Positions 14,211 to 20,209 of a DNA stretch of 26,781 nucleotides are shown in pieces. The stretch covers positions 1 through 26,781 of the forward strand of contig JADGHA010000004.1 in the NCBI GenBank assembly GCA_019689695.1, written 5' to 3'. The position numbers and the translations under genes are program-made. Numbering within the stretch: the stretch's first letter is position 1; the number at the start of each line of letters is the position of its first letter. The notes below the pieces were generated by a model. That model had not been told where the DNA came from. It did not search any database and was given only the letters and a program-made list of their open reading frames with translations. Source of the stretch: Micromonosporaceae bacterium. GTDB lineage: Bacteria; Actinomycetota; Actinomycetes; Mycobacteriales; Micromonosporaceae.

Positions 14211-14231
14211 GCGGCAACCCTTCGTTGCCGC
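14211..14231. repeat. inverted repeat with GGCAAC half-sites and a 5-base spacer
   Basis: GCGGCAAC (14211-14218) and GTTGCCGC (14224-14231) are perfect 8-bp inverted arms around CCTTC. The half-site GGCAAC is the same as in the operator at 14170, but the spacing differs. It may be an auxiliary regulator site or a hairpin in the divergent intergenic region. Confidence 0.45.
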
Positions 14232-14435
14232 TCTGACCTGGGCTTATTCCGCATTAGTGGGACAGACGACTTATCAGGGCACTGATCTACCCCGCCAGCC
14301 CCAGTCGGTCGACGGCATCACGCGCAGCTGGCCATTGCCGCCAGACCCATGTGCGGGCGGCACCCGGGCGGCCGCCCGCGCAGCCGGCGACCTGCTGCAA
14401 ATTATCGCCACTCAATGCCCATAAGATGAAGGCGG

Positions 14436-14464
14436 TTGACATGCCCGGGGGGCGGCGATAGCTT
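14436..14464 (+). promoter_or_regulatory. promoter of the GNAT/PIG-L operon
   Basis: TTGACA (14436-14441), a 17-base spacer and TAGCTT (14459-14464) make a near-consensus housekeeping promoter. It is about 54 bases before the ATG at 14518. No LacI-type palindrome overlaps it, so this operon may be outside the LacI-type regulon. Confidence 0.8.
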
Positions 14465-14517
14465 CGCCGAAAGCATCGGGGCTGCGCCACCGCGGGGAGG
14501 ACGCACAAGGAGAGTCG

Positions 14518-15492
14518 ATGCACCAGCCGCCATCCGCCCCGACGATCGGGGTGTTCGCGCGCGGGGACGGGCCAGCTATCGCTGACGCATGGACCGCGGC
14601 AGCGCCTTCCGACGGCATCACCTACGACCGCTTCCGCGACCTGGTCCTGCTCGACCGCAACTTCGACCGCGACGGCCTGCTCGTCGCCAAGCAGGGCGGC
14701 ACCATCGTCGGCGCCGCTTACGGGGTCCGGCGGCTGGTCGCGGCGCACGGGTCCGACCTGGAGCCGGACAGCGGCTGGATTCCGTTCTTCTTCGTCCACC
14801 CGAAGGCGCGCCGGCAGGGCGTCGGCACGCGGCTCGTGCGCGGCGTGATGGACTGGCTGGCGAGCAAGGGTGTGAAGACCGTGTACTTCTCCTCGTACAC
14901 GCCCAACTACTTCCTGCCCGGGCTCGACGCGGCCCGGTACCCGGAGGCTGCGCGCCTACTCGCCTCGCTCGGATTCGTCACGCAGTACGAGTCGGTAGCG
15001 ATGTACCGCAGCCTCAACGACTACCGGATGCCGGACGACGTGCGGGAACGGATCGCGGCGCTCCGCGCCGCGGGCTGGAGCTTCGAGTCACCGACCGGCG
15101 ACGACCTGGTGGACCTGATCGACATCGCCGGCAGGCACTTCAACCCGGACTGGGCCCGAGGCATCCGCGAGGGGGTGCTCGGCGGCCAGCCACTCGAGCG
15201 CATCCTGACCGTACGCGACCCCGACGGCGTCATGCTCGGCTGGGCCATGCACGGCACCTATGAAAATGTCCTGGAGCGCTTCGGCCCGTTCGGCGTCGTG
15301 CCGGACCGCCGCGGCACCGGCCTCGGGAAGCTGCTGCTGCACCTCACCCTGGAACGGATGCGGGCGCTCGGCGCACACAGCGCCTGGTTCCTGTGGACAG
15401 AGGAGACATCACCGGCAGGCATCCTCTACGCGAAGACCGGCTTCACCGTCACCCGCAGGTTCTCGATCCTGCGCGCGCCGCTCGCGGCCTGA
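14518..15492 (+). CDS. tandem GNAT-domain N-acetyltransferase
   Basis: This is a 324-residue protein with two GNAT folds in tandem. The first acetyl-CoA loop is FFVHPKARRQGVGTRL (about residues 91-106). The second is FGVVPDRRGTGLGKLLL (about 259-275), followed by a C-terminal LYAKTGFTVTRRF strand typical of GNAT domains. ATG 14518 has AAGGAG (14507-14512) 5 bases upstream. The tandem layout resembles mycothiol synthase-type enzymes, but this is not evidence that it is MshD. It is followed after 40 bases by a PIG-L deacetylase. The pair suggests acetylation and deacetylation of an amino group on a sugar or sugar conjugate, which is inference. The substrate is unknown. Confidence 0.88.
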   Translation: MHQPPSAPTIGVFARGDGPAIADAWTAAAPSDGITYDRFRDLVLLDRNFDRDGLLVAKQGGTIVGAAYGVRRLVAAHGSDLEPDSGWIPFFFVHPKARRQGVGTRLVRGVMDWLASKGVKTVYFSSYTPNYFLPGLDAARYPEAARLLASLGFVTQYESVAMYRSLNDYRMPDDVRERIAALRAAGWSFESPTGDDLVDLIDIAGRHFNPDWARGIREGVLGGQPLERILTVRDPDGVMLGWAMHGTYENVLERFGPFGVVPDRRGTGLGKLLLHLTLERMRALGAHSAWFLWTEETSPAGILYAKTGFTVTRRFSILRAPLAA

Positions 15493-15532
15493 GGGGCTCG
15501 TCCGACGCACAAGTCAGGAATGGAGTTGGTTG

Positions 15533-16222
15533 ATGGGCAAGACCGTGCTCGCGATCGGCGGTCATATCGGAGACATGGACCTCACCGCCGGGCCCACACT
15601 GGCGAAGATGGTGCTGGCCGGGGACCGTGCAATCATCCTCGCCTGCACCTACGGCGAGCGGGGCCACCCCCGCCTGAGCCCCGAGGAGTACCGGGTCCAG
15701 AAGGTGCGCGAGGGCGAGCAGTTCGCCGCCGACATCGGCGCCGAGTTCCGGGTGCTCGACTACTCCGATGGCTTCCTGCCGGACAACGACGAGGCGGCGA
15801 CCCAGATCGCGGACATCATCCGGACGGAGAAGCCGGACCTCATCATTACACATTGGACCAAGAGCATCCACCGCGACCATGAGCGGGCGGCAAGCCTCGC
15901 CGAGCGCGCACGGTTCCTGGCGTCGCTCCCGCTCGACAGCCCGCTCGGCCGGCACAGCGTGCGGCAGGTCCTGCACGCCGACAACTGGGAGGACGCCGAA
16001 GGGTTCGTTCCCGACCTCTACGTGTCCATCCCGGACGAGGCGTTCGAGCGGTGGCGGGCGGCCATCCAGAAGCAGGCCTTCGCGCGGGGCGAGACCTACG
16101 GCTTCCGCTACATCGACTACTACACCGCGATGATGACGGCCAAGGGGTGCCTGGCGGGCACCACGCGAGCCTGCGGGTTCGCGGTCGGCGGTGGCCCGCA
16201 CTTCCCGCTGGCCGAACTCTGA
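15533..16222 (+). CDS. PIG-L family deacetylase (HxGD variant)
   Basis: This is a 229-residue zinc-dependent deacetylase of the PIG-L/LmbE family, whose members remove acetyl from N-acetylglucosaminyl groups (for example MshB and Mca). The metal ligands are visible as His11 and Asp14 in GGHIGDMD and His116 in HRDHERA. The stretch TYGERGHPRLSPEEYR is typical of the family. The usual AHPDDE motif is changed: the position of the general-base aspartate (Asp15 in MshB) is Gly13 here, with Asp16 two residues later. ATG 15533 has GGAG 7 bases upstream; the frame is open back to 15260, but that part overlaps the acetyltransferase gene. It is downstream of and co-oriented with the tandem-GNAT gene, and followed by a strong hairpin. 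Confidence 0.9.
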   Translation: MGKTVLAIGGHIGDMDLTAGPTLAKMVLAGDRAIILACTYGERGHPRLSPEEYRVQKVREGEQFAADIGAEFRVLDYSDGFLPDNDEAATQIADIIRTEKPDLIITHWTKSIHRDHERAASLAERARFLASLPLDSPLGRHSVRQVLHADNWEDAEGFVPDLYVSIPDEAFERWRAAIQKQAFARGETYGFRYIDYYTAMMTAKGCLAGTTRACGFAVGGGPHFPLAEL

Positions 16223-16232
16223 GCAAGGGACC

Positions 16233-16254
16233 GGCGGCGGGCCGGCTCGCCGCC
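16233..16254 (+). terminator. hairpin terminator after the PIG-L gene
   Basis: GGCGGCG (16233-16239) pairs with CGCCGCC (16248-16254) around an 8-base loop, beginning 10 bases after the PIG-L stop codon. No U-tract follows. The next gene downstream has its own promoter, which supports an operon end here. Confidence 0.55.
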
Positions 16255-16349
16255 CGCGTCGTGGCCCTGCCGGCCGCCCGTGGCACGCGCCGCATGCCCG
16301 GGACCCCCATGCCGGCGCATTCCGCTGTTCGCACGGGCGTCCGGTCTTC

Positions 16350-16379
16350 TTGTGGCAGATCTTGCCGCGGTGCTAGCGT
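16350..16379 (+). promoter_or_regulatory. leaderless-type promoter of the serine hydrolase gene
   Basis: TTGTGG (16350-16355), an 18-base spacer and TAGCGT (16374-16379) are followed 6 bases later by the GTG start codon at 16386. This places the expected transcription start on, or within a base of, the initiator codon. No Shine-Dalgarno sequence is present, which is consistent with a leaderless mRNA. Confidence 0.65.
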
Positions 16380-16385
16380 CCGCTC

Positions 16386-17471
16386 GTGTCGGGCCTGGAG
16401 GAGCTGCTCATCGAGGGCCTGACGGCGACGCCGAGACCGCGCTACAGCGGCGCGGTCGCACTCATCCAGCGGCGCGGCCGTGTCGAGCAGGTCGCCGCGG
16501 TGGGACACACCGCTCGCTATGCCGACCTTGACGGCACGCTTGTCCCGCCGGACGAGGCCCGGCAGGTGGACGTGGACACCCTGTTCGACCTCGCCTCCAT
16601 CACCAAGCTGTTCGTCACCACGGCGCTGCTGAGCCTGGTGGAGGACGGGCTGCTCGCGCTCGACGAGCCGCTAGCCACCTGGCTGCCCGGATTCGGCGAC
16701 GGGGAGCGCCGGGGCGTCACCCTCCGCCGGCTGATGACGCACACCTCCGGGCTGCCTGCGCTGCTGCCACTGTGGACAGACTGGCCGGACCGGGCGGCGC
16801 GGACGCGCGCGATTCTGGCGGCGCCGCTGGTGCGCCCTCCGGGCACCGGCTTCGAGTACTCCTGCGTCGGGTGCCTGCTGGCCGGGCTGCTCGCCGAGCG
16901 GATCACCGGGCGCGGGCTGGCCGAGCTGGTGCGGGAGCGGGTGTGCGAGCCGCTGGGCCTGACCTGGACCGGGTACCGGCCGCCCGCCGACCTGCTGCCC
17001 CGCATTGCAGCCACCGAGTACCAGCCGCAGTGGGGGCGCGGCCTGGTCCGCGGCCAGGTGCACGACGAGTGCTCCTGGTCGCTCGGTGGCACCGGCGGCA
17101 ACGCCGGCATCTTCGGTACGGCCGGTGAGCTGGCCCGGTTCGGCGAGATGCTGCGCGGCGACGGCAGCGTCGACGGCCGGCGGGTGCTGGGCGCCGACAC
17201 CGTGGCCGAGATGACCCGCGACCAGCTCCCGGCCGGGCTCGACCCGGGCTTCCGGCACGGGCTGGGCGTGCGCATCGCCGACCCGCAGTTCATGGCGGTC
17301 CTGGCGGCCGACGGCGCGTTCGGGCACACCGGCTTCACCGGTACCTGCCTGGTGGTCGACCGGGCACGCGAGCTCGTCGTGGTCCTCCTGACGAACCGGG
17401 TGCACCCCAGCCGGGACTGGTCCGACATCGGCGAACTGCGCCGGGCGGTGGCCAGGTACGCGTCGCGCTGA
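16386..17471 (+). CDS. serine hydrolase of the beta-lactamase/penicillin-binding (class C) family
   Basis: This is a 361-residue enzyme with the class C beta-lactamase/DD-peptidase fold. The nucleophile motif is Ser71-x-x-Lys74 in LASITKLF. The second motif is Tyr158-Ser-Cys (YSC), where most relatives have Y-x-N. The third, near the C-terminus, is GHTGFTGT (the HTG form of KTG). The N-terminus has no signal peptide, so a cytoplasmic esterase, amidase or peptidase is more likely than a resistance enzyme. GTG 16386 is supported by a promoter placed for leaderless translation. It is a single-gene unit between the PIG-L terminator and a convergent operon. The substrate is not known, and a link to the glycan locus is possible only by proximity. 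Confidence 0.9.
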   Translation: MSGLEELLIEGLTATPRPRYSGAVALIQRRGRVEQVAAVGHTARYADLDGTLVPPDEARQVDVDTLFDLASITKLFVTTALLSLVEDGLLALDEPLATWLPGFGDGERRGVTLRRLMTHTSGLPALLPLWTDWPDRAARTRAILAAPLVRPPGTGFEYSCVGCLLAGLLAERITGRGLAELVRERVCEPLGLTWTGYRPPADLLPRIAATEYQPQWGRGLVRGQVHDECSWSLGGTGGNAGIFGTAGELARFGEMLRGDGSVDGRRVLGADTVAEMTRDQLPAGLDPGFRHGLGVRIADPQFMAVLAADGAFGHTGFTGTCLVVDRARELVVVLLTNRVHPSRDWSDIGELRRAVARYASR

Positions 17472-17499
17472 CCGGGCCGGGCGCGGCCGGGCACCGGCG

Positions 17500-17898
17500 C
17501 TACGGATCGGCGTACCCGCTCAGCGGCGACGGCGACTGTGCCGGCAGGTCGAACAGGATGTGCCGCCAGTCGCCGGCGTACGGGAAGATGCCCCCGCTGG
17601 TCGGGAAACGCAGCCGGGACACCAGGTGCGCCCCCTTGATGTGGTCGGTTACCGAGCCCATCTGGTACAGGTCGTCCAGCGAGCCGAAGGCGCTGACGCT
17701 GATGACCCGCCGGGACCGGATATCGCTGAACGTCGAGATGAACAGCAGGCCGTCAAGCCTCCGGCGGATCCTGCTTTCCAGCACTGCGTACACGATCCGC
17801 ATGAACGCCAGCCGCCAGAGCGTTCCGCAGTCGAAGCGGGTGACCACCAGGACACCGCCGGACGGGTCAGCGCGGCACCTTCCGGCGGCACCGCTCAC
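17500..17898 (-). CDS. 132-residue protein of unknown function, last gene of the Mau-like operon
   Basis: GTG 17898 overlaps the TGA of the upstream membrane gene (GTGA), which argues for a real, translationally coupled gene. The frame is open much further upstream, but that portion is the other frame of the membrane gene. The product is soluble-looking, with a basic stretch (ESRIRRRLDG), strands such as LLFISTFSD and RVISVSAFGS, and a C-terminal segment FPYAGDWRHILF. There is one cysteine (DCGT). I do not recognise the family. An alternative internal start is GTG at the VTRFDCG segment. Its place in the operon suggests a role with the Cys-rich peptide, but the sequence gives no mechanism. 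Confidence 0.65.
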   Translation of the reverse strand: MSGAAGRCRADPSGGVLVVTRFDCGTLWRLAFMRIVYAVLESRIRRRLDGLLFISTFSDIRSRRVISVSAFGSLDDLYQMGSVTDHIKGAHLVSRLRFPTSGGIFPYAGDWRHILFDLPAQSPSPLSGYADP

Positions 17899-18461
17899 CA
17901 GATGGCCAGGACCGTGGCGAGGCAAACCATCCCTCCCCCCGCGATAGCCCGGGACCAGCGGACCAGCCGCAGCTCCCCGCCGATGCTCCGGTCGTTCATG
18001 ACGTGGTCCAGGTAGGTGCCGACGACGAGGTGGCCGACCGACACGACGACCAGGACGAGCAGGAACCACAGCGCGCCATCCGGGTCCAGCAGCACGAGCG
18101 TGGCGAGCGCTGCCCACACCAGCGATGTGGTCTTGCGGGTGGTGAACAGCAAAGCCAGGTCGAACGCCCAGACGACGCCGCGCCATCCCGGCGAGATGTT
18201 GCGCGCGTGCCGCTGCGGCACCTGCCGCCTGGCTTGCGGCGTGCGGTCGGCGAGGTCGAGCGCGCCGAGCACGACGAGGACCAGTATGAGCGCCACGACC
18301 CGGGGCCCGTGCGGCACCACCGCCCGCAGGAACTGGCCCACCCCGTACGCAACCGTCACCAGGACCGTGCCGCCGGCCAGGTAGCCCACGGCGTACCCGA
18401 GGATGAAGTTGTACGCTTCGCCAGGCGACCGCCTGAGCATCGGGCCGACCACGCCGACCAT
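17895..18461 (-). CDS. polytopic membrane protein of the Mau-like operon
   Basis: This is a 188-residue integral membrane protein with four to five hydrophobic helices. They include FILGYAVGYLAGGTVLVTVAYGV near the N-terminus, VVALILVLVVLGAL, SLVWAALATLVLL, WFLLVLVVVSVGHLVVG and AGGGMVCLATVLAIW at the C-terminus. The N-terminal layout is reminiscent of CcdA/DsbD-type electron-transfer proteins. However, only one cysteine is present, at the C-terminus, so it cannot carry a CcdA-like dithiol. ATG 18461 has GAGGG a few bases upstream and follows a 21-residue ORF by 9 bases. The stop overlaps the next gene (GTGA). Function unknown; an accessory to maturation or export of the Cys-rich peptide is inferred only from context. 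Confidence 0.75.
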   Translation of the reverse strand: MVGVVGPMLRRSPGEAYNFILGYAVGYLAGGTVLVTVAYGVGQFLRAVVPHGPRVVALILVLVVLGALDLADRTPQARRQVPQRHARNISPGWRGVVWAFDLALLFTTRKTTSLVWAALATLVLLDPDGALWFLLVLVVVSVGHLVVGTYLDHVMNDRSIGGELRLVRWSRAIAGGGMVCLATVLAIW

Positions 18462-18470
18462 CGACCGCCC

Positions 18471-18536
18471 TCAAGGGCTCCAGTACTGCAGGATGAACCC
18501 GAGGAACGCGGTGGTCAGCAGGACCTCGCGGATCAC
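18471..18536 (-). CDS. 21-residue single-helix membrane peptide
   Basis: A 22-codon frame starts with GTG at 18536, overlapping the TGA of the MauD-like gene (GTGA), and ends in TGA at 18471-18473. It encodes an initiator, Ile-Arg-Glu, a hydrophobic run VLLTTAFLGFILQYW and a final Ser-Pro. The same overlap architecture occurs at other junctions of this operon, and the gene fills what would otherwise be a 71-base gap. It is too short for most gene finders. A small membrane protein assisting the MauD/MauE pair is possible; it may also be only a coupling element that carries ribosomes to the next start. Confidence 0.45.
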   Translation of the reverse strand: MIREVLLTTAFLGFILQYWSP

Positions 18537-19102
18537 GCGTGCTCCCCCTGCCGCACCGGCTCCACGGCCGGCCCGAACACCGAGTCGAACCACGGGGTGA
18601 GAGAGCTGTACGAGGTGAAGGCCACGGCGGACACGATGACCCCCGCGTCGTTGACGGCGACGGCGGCGGGGCTGCTGGAGATGCCCAGCACTTGCTTGGA
18701 TGTGCGGCCCTGCGGATCGACCTGAACGGGCAGCGCCGCCAGGCCGTGCTTTGCCACGAAGTCGTGGCCGGAGGCGGCGTCGCCGGTGGTGACCAGGACA
18801 CCAATGAGGTGCACCGGGTAGTCGCGGAAGAACTCGGGTGCCTGCGGCGCGAGCAGCCCGCAGGCCCGGCAGCTGGTGCTGAAGACCACCACGACGCCCG
18901 CGCCCGGGCGGAACGCGGAGGGCAGCCCGACCGCGCGCTCGCCCGCACGGGCCTCCTCCAGCGGCACCGCGGGGCCGGAGCCGACGCTGCCGCTGGCGCC
19001 GTCGGAGGTGCGGTTCGCCAGCTCGCCCATCATCGCGAAGAGGACCGTGACCGCGATGGTGAGCAGGACCAACAGGACGATGACCAGGGTGGTGACGATC
19101 AC
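18533..19102 (-). CDS. MauD-like membrane-anchored thioredoxin-fold protein
   Basis: This is a 189-residue protein with one N-terminal membrane anchor (about residues 4-25), a short linker and a thioredoxin/TlpA fold. The active site is Cys78-Arg-Ala-Cys81 in FSTSCRACG, and the cis-proline loop is ISSSPAAVAV. The layout matches MauD, the disulfide protein needed for the small subunit of methylamine dehydrogenase, with the catalytic domain outside the membrane. GTG 19102 overlaps the TGA of the MauE-like gene (GTGA). No methylamine dehydrogenase subunits are nearby. The obvious client is the ten-cysteine peptide encoded first in the operon, for which this protein would make or isomerise disulfides (inference). 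Confidence 0.87.
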   Translation of the reverse strand: MIVTTLVIVLLVLLTIAVTVLFAMMGELANRTSDGASGSVGSGPAVPLEEARAGERAVGLPSAFRPGAGVVVVFSTSCRACGLLAPQAPEFFRDYPVHLIGVLVTTGDAASGHDFVAKHGLAALPVQVDPQGRTSKQVLGISSSPAAVAVNDAGVIVSAVAFTSYSSLTPWFDSVFGPAVEPVRQGEHA

Positions 19103-19623
19103 GAAGCCCTCCGGATCGCGGTGACGGCGTTGAAGAACATCGGGATGTACCTGCGGTTGCGTAGGCAGAACCCGGCGACGACGAGGTTCAGGCCGAGCAG
19201 GAGCGCCGCGGGGCGGTAGCCGTCGGGCAGCGGGTGCGCCCAGGCGAGCACTGCCCAGCCCACGAGGGCGGCCCCGGCGGCGATGTTCATGGCGCCGAAC
19301 GACGTCCCCGAGGCGCTGCCGAAACAGCCGCACGGCAACCGCGTGCCACGGAGCTGGCCGGCGACGCCGACGGCGGCGAACGCGAGGCCGAGCGCGGCCA
19401 CGACGACCTGGGTGGCGGTGGCGCCGCCGACAAACGGCACCAGCAGCGCGAGGGTGAGCTCGCCCGCGGCCAGCAGCCTGACCGCGGAGGCGGGGACGGC
19501 CGCCTGCCCGAGCAGCTCCGCCAGCGCCGCCGCGAGCGACGCCGGCAGCGCGAGCTTGCCGACGCCGGCCCGCAGGAGGACGGCCGTGATCGCCGCGGTA
19601 GCGGCGACGAGCAGCGCGGTCAT
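19099..19623 (-). CDS. MauE-like (MauE/DoxX) redox-associated membrane protein
   Basis: This is a 174-residue membrane protein with about four helices. The family signature is visible: LLRAGVGKLALP early in the protein, a helix pair with AGELTLALL, and a conserved PCGCFGS loop with Cys98 and Cys100. MauE is known to act with MauD in disulfide formation for methylamine dehydrogenase. By analogy it would pass electrons between the thioredoxin-like partner and the membrane. ATG 19623 lies 7 bases after the stop of the upstream gene; the frame opens at 19656, but that part overlaps the upstream gene. It is immediately followed, with overlap, by the MauD-like gene, the same pairing as in mau clusters. 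Confidence 0.88.
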   Translation of the reverse strand: MTALLVAATAAITAVLLRAGVGKLALPASLAAALAELLGQAAVPASAVRLLAAGELTLALLVPFVGGATATQVVVAALGLAFAAVGVAGQLRGTRLPCGCFGSASGTSFGAMNIAAGAALVGWAVLAWAHPLPDGYRPAALLLGLNLVVAGFCLRNRRYIPMFFNAVTAIRRAS

Positions 19624-19630
19624 CGAGCCG

Positions 19631-19915
19631 TCACGAGGGCACGGACGCGATTGCACCGCTGCTCGGGACGGTGGCCCGGACGTAGACCACGCCGTCCTCG
19701 CCGAGGACCGCGACCGGGCGGTCGGAGATGCGCAGCTTGCCGACGGTGGAGAAGGTGATGCCGTCCTCGACGTCGATACGGCTCATGCGGGTGTGCACGG
19801 CGAACAGGTCGCTCGGCCGGCCGTTGCTGACGGCCGTGCACACGCCCAGGTTGACGCCGTCCTCGTTCTCGAAGATGACCGCGTAACCCCGGTCGGTCGG
19901 TGTCTGCCTAGCCAT
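19631..19915 (-). CDS. 94-residue conserved-looking protein of unknown function
   Basis: This is a 94-residue protein with no signal peptide or membrane helix and one cysteine (GVCTAV). It looks beta-rich: YAVIFENEDGVNLGV, FAVHTRMSRIDVEDGITF and GEDGVVYVRATV. ATG 19915 is preceded by a strong ribosome site, GGAGGGTGGAG, that begins within the stop codon of the Cys-rich peptide gene. This implies high and coupled expression of the two. I do not recognise the family. Being second in the operon and apparently cytoplasmic, it could bind or chaperone the unfolded peptide before export, which is speculation. Confidence 0.75.
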   Translation of the reverse strand: MARQTPTDRGYAVIFENEDGVNLGVCTAVSNGRPSDLFAVHTRMSRIDVEDGITFSTVGKLRISDRPVAVLGEDGVVYVRATVPSSGAIASVPS

Positions 19916-19927
19916 TGCTCCACCCTC

Positions 19928-20209
19928 CTACGGAGTGCACTTGATGGCCGAGTAAGAGTTGTTGTTCGCCTCGCAGCACTGGCAGAACTGCGAGCCGCTG
20001 TAGCAGCCCCAGACGTAGTTTCGGTGCGCGTAGCAGTAGCTGTAGCTGCCCGGGCAGTGCGCCAGGTTGCAGCAGAAGTAGGGGCAGATCGCGCTGGCCG
20101 GCCGCTCGGTGGCGACCAGAGCAGCCGCGGCGGCGAGGCCGCCGCCGCCCCCGCGCCGGCCACCCCGGCGGGAGAACGCCGTGTTTGGCCACGGTTCGCC
20201 AGATGCCAT
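19928..20209 (-). CDS. Tat-like signal plus ten-cysteine, tyrosine-rich secreted peptide
   Basis: This is a 93-residue precursor. Residues 1-40 look like a twin-arginine-type leader: FSRRGGRRGG, a glycine/alanine hydrophobic run and an ASA cleavage motif ending at residue 40. The predicted mature part of 53 residues has ten cysteines (42, 46, 47, 52, 59, 69, 76, 78, 79 and 91), seven tyrosines and a single tryptophan (67), with two CC pairs and no long hydrophobic segment. An even number of cysteines fits five disulfides. It recalls the Cys-rich small subunit of methylamine dehydrogenase, but that subunit needs two tryptophans for its cofactor. ATG 20209 has a GGGGG ribosome site 5 bases upstream. 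It is the first gene of an operon carrying MauE- and MauD-like disulfide proteins. Confidence 0.78.
   Translation of the reverse strand: MASGEPWPNTAFSRRGGRRGGGGGLAAAAALVATERPASAICPYFCCNLAHCPGSYSYCYAHRNYVWGCYSGSQFCQCCEANNNSYSAIKCTP

Larger units (their letters stand above)
14153..14517. other. divergent intergenic region between the third GH38 gene and the acetyltransferase gene
   Basis: This 365-base region is regulatory. From left to right it holds the extended LacI-type palindrome (14166-14187), the 8-bp inverted repeat (14211-14231), a stretch of about 200 bases in which I see no gene or clear structure, and then the rightward promoter (14436-14464) and Shine-Dalgarno AAGGAG (14507-14512) of the acetyltransferase gene. 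Minus-strand promoter elements for the GH38 gene are not clear. Confidence 0.6.

Noticed and set aside
16386..17471. Antibiotic-resistance beta-lactamase
   Set aside because: No signal peptide and an altered YSC motif; the broad serine-hydrolase family is mostly esterases and peptidases.
17895..18461. CcdA/DsbD-type thiol-electron transporter
   Set aside because: The helix layout is suggestive, but the paired membrane cysteines that define the family are missing.
17500..18948. A single 482-residue minus-strand protein
   Set aside because: The long frame joins a shadow of the MauD-like and membrane-protein genes to the true 132-residue gene. The GTGA overlap at 17895-17898 gives the natural start.
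19928..20209. Calling the Cys-rich peptide a methylamine dehydrogenase small subunit (MauA) with a TTQ cofactor
   Set aside because: TTQ needs two tryptophans in the mature chain and only Trp67 is present. The peptide is also much shorter, and no large subunit or MauG is encoded nearby.
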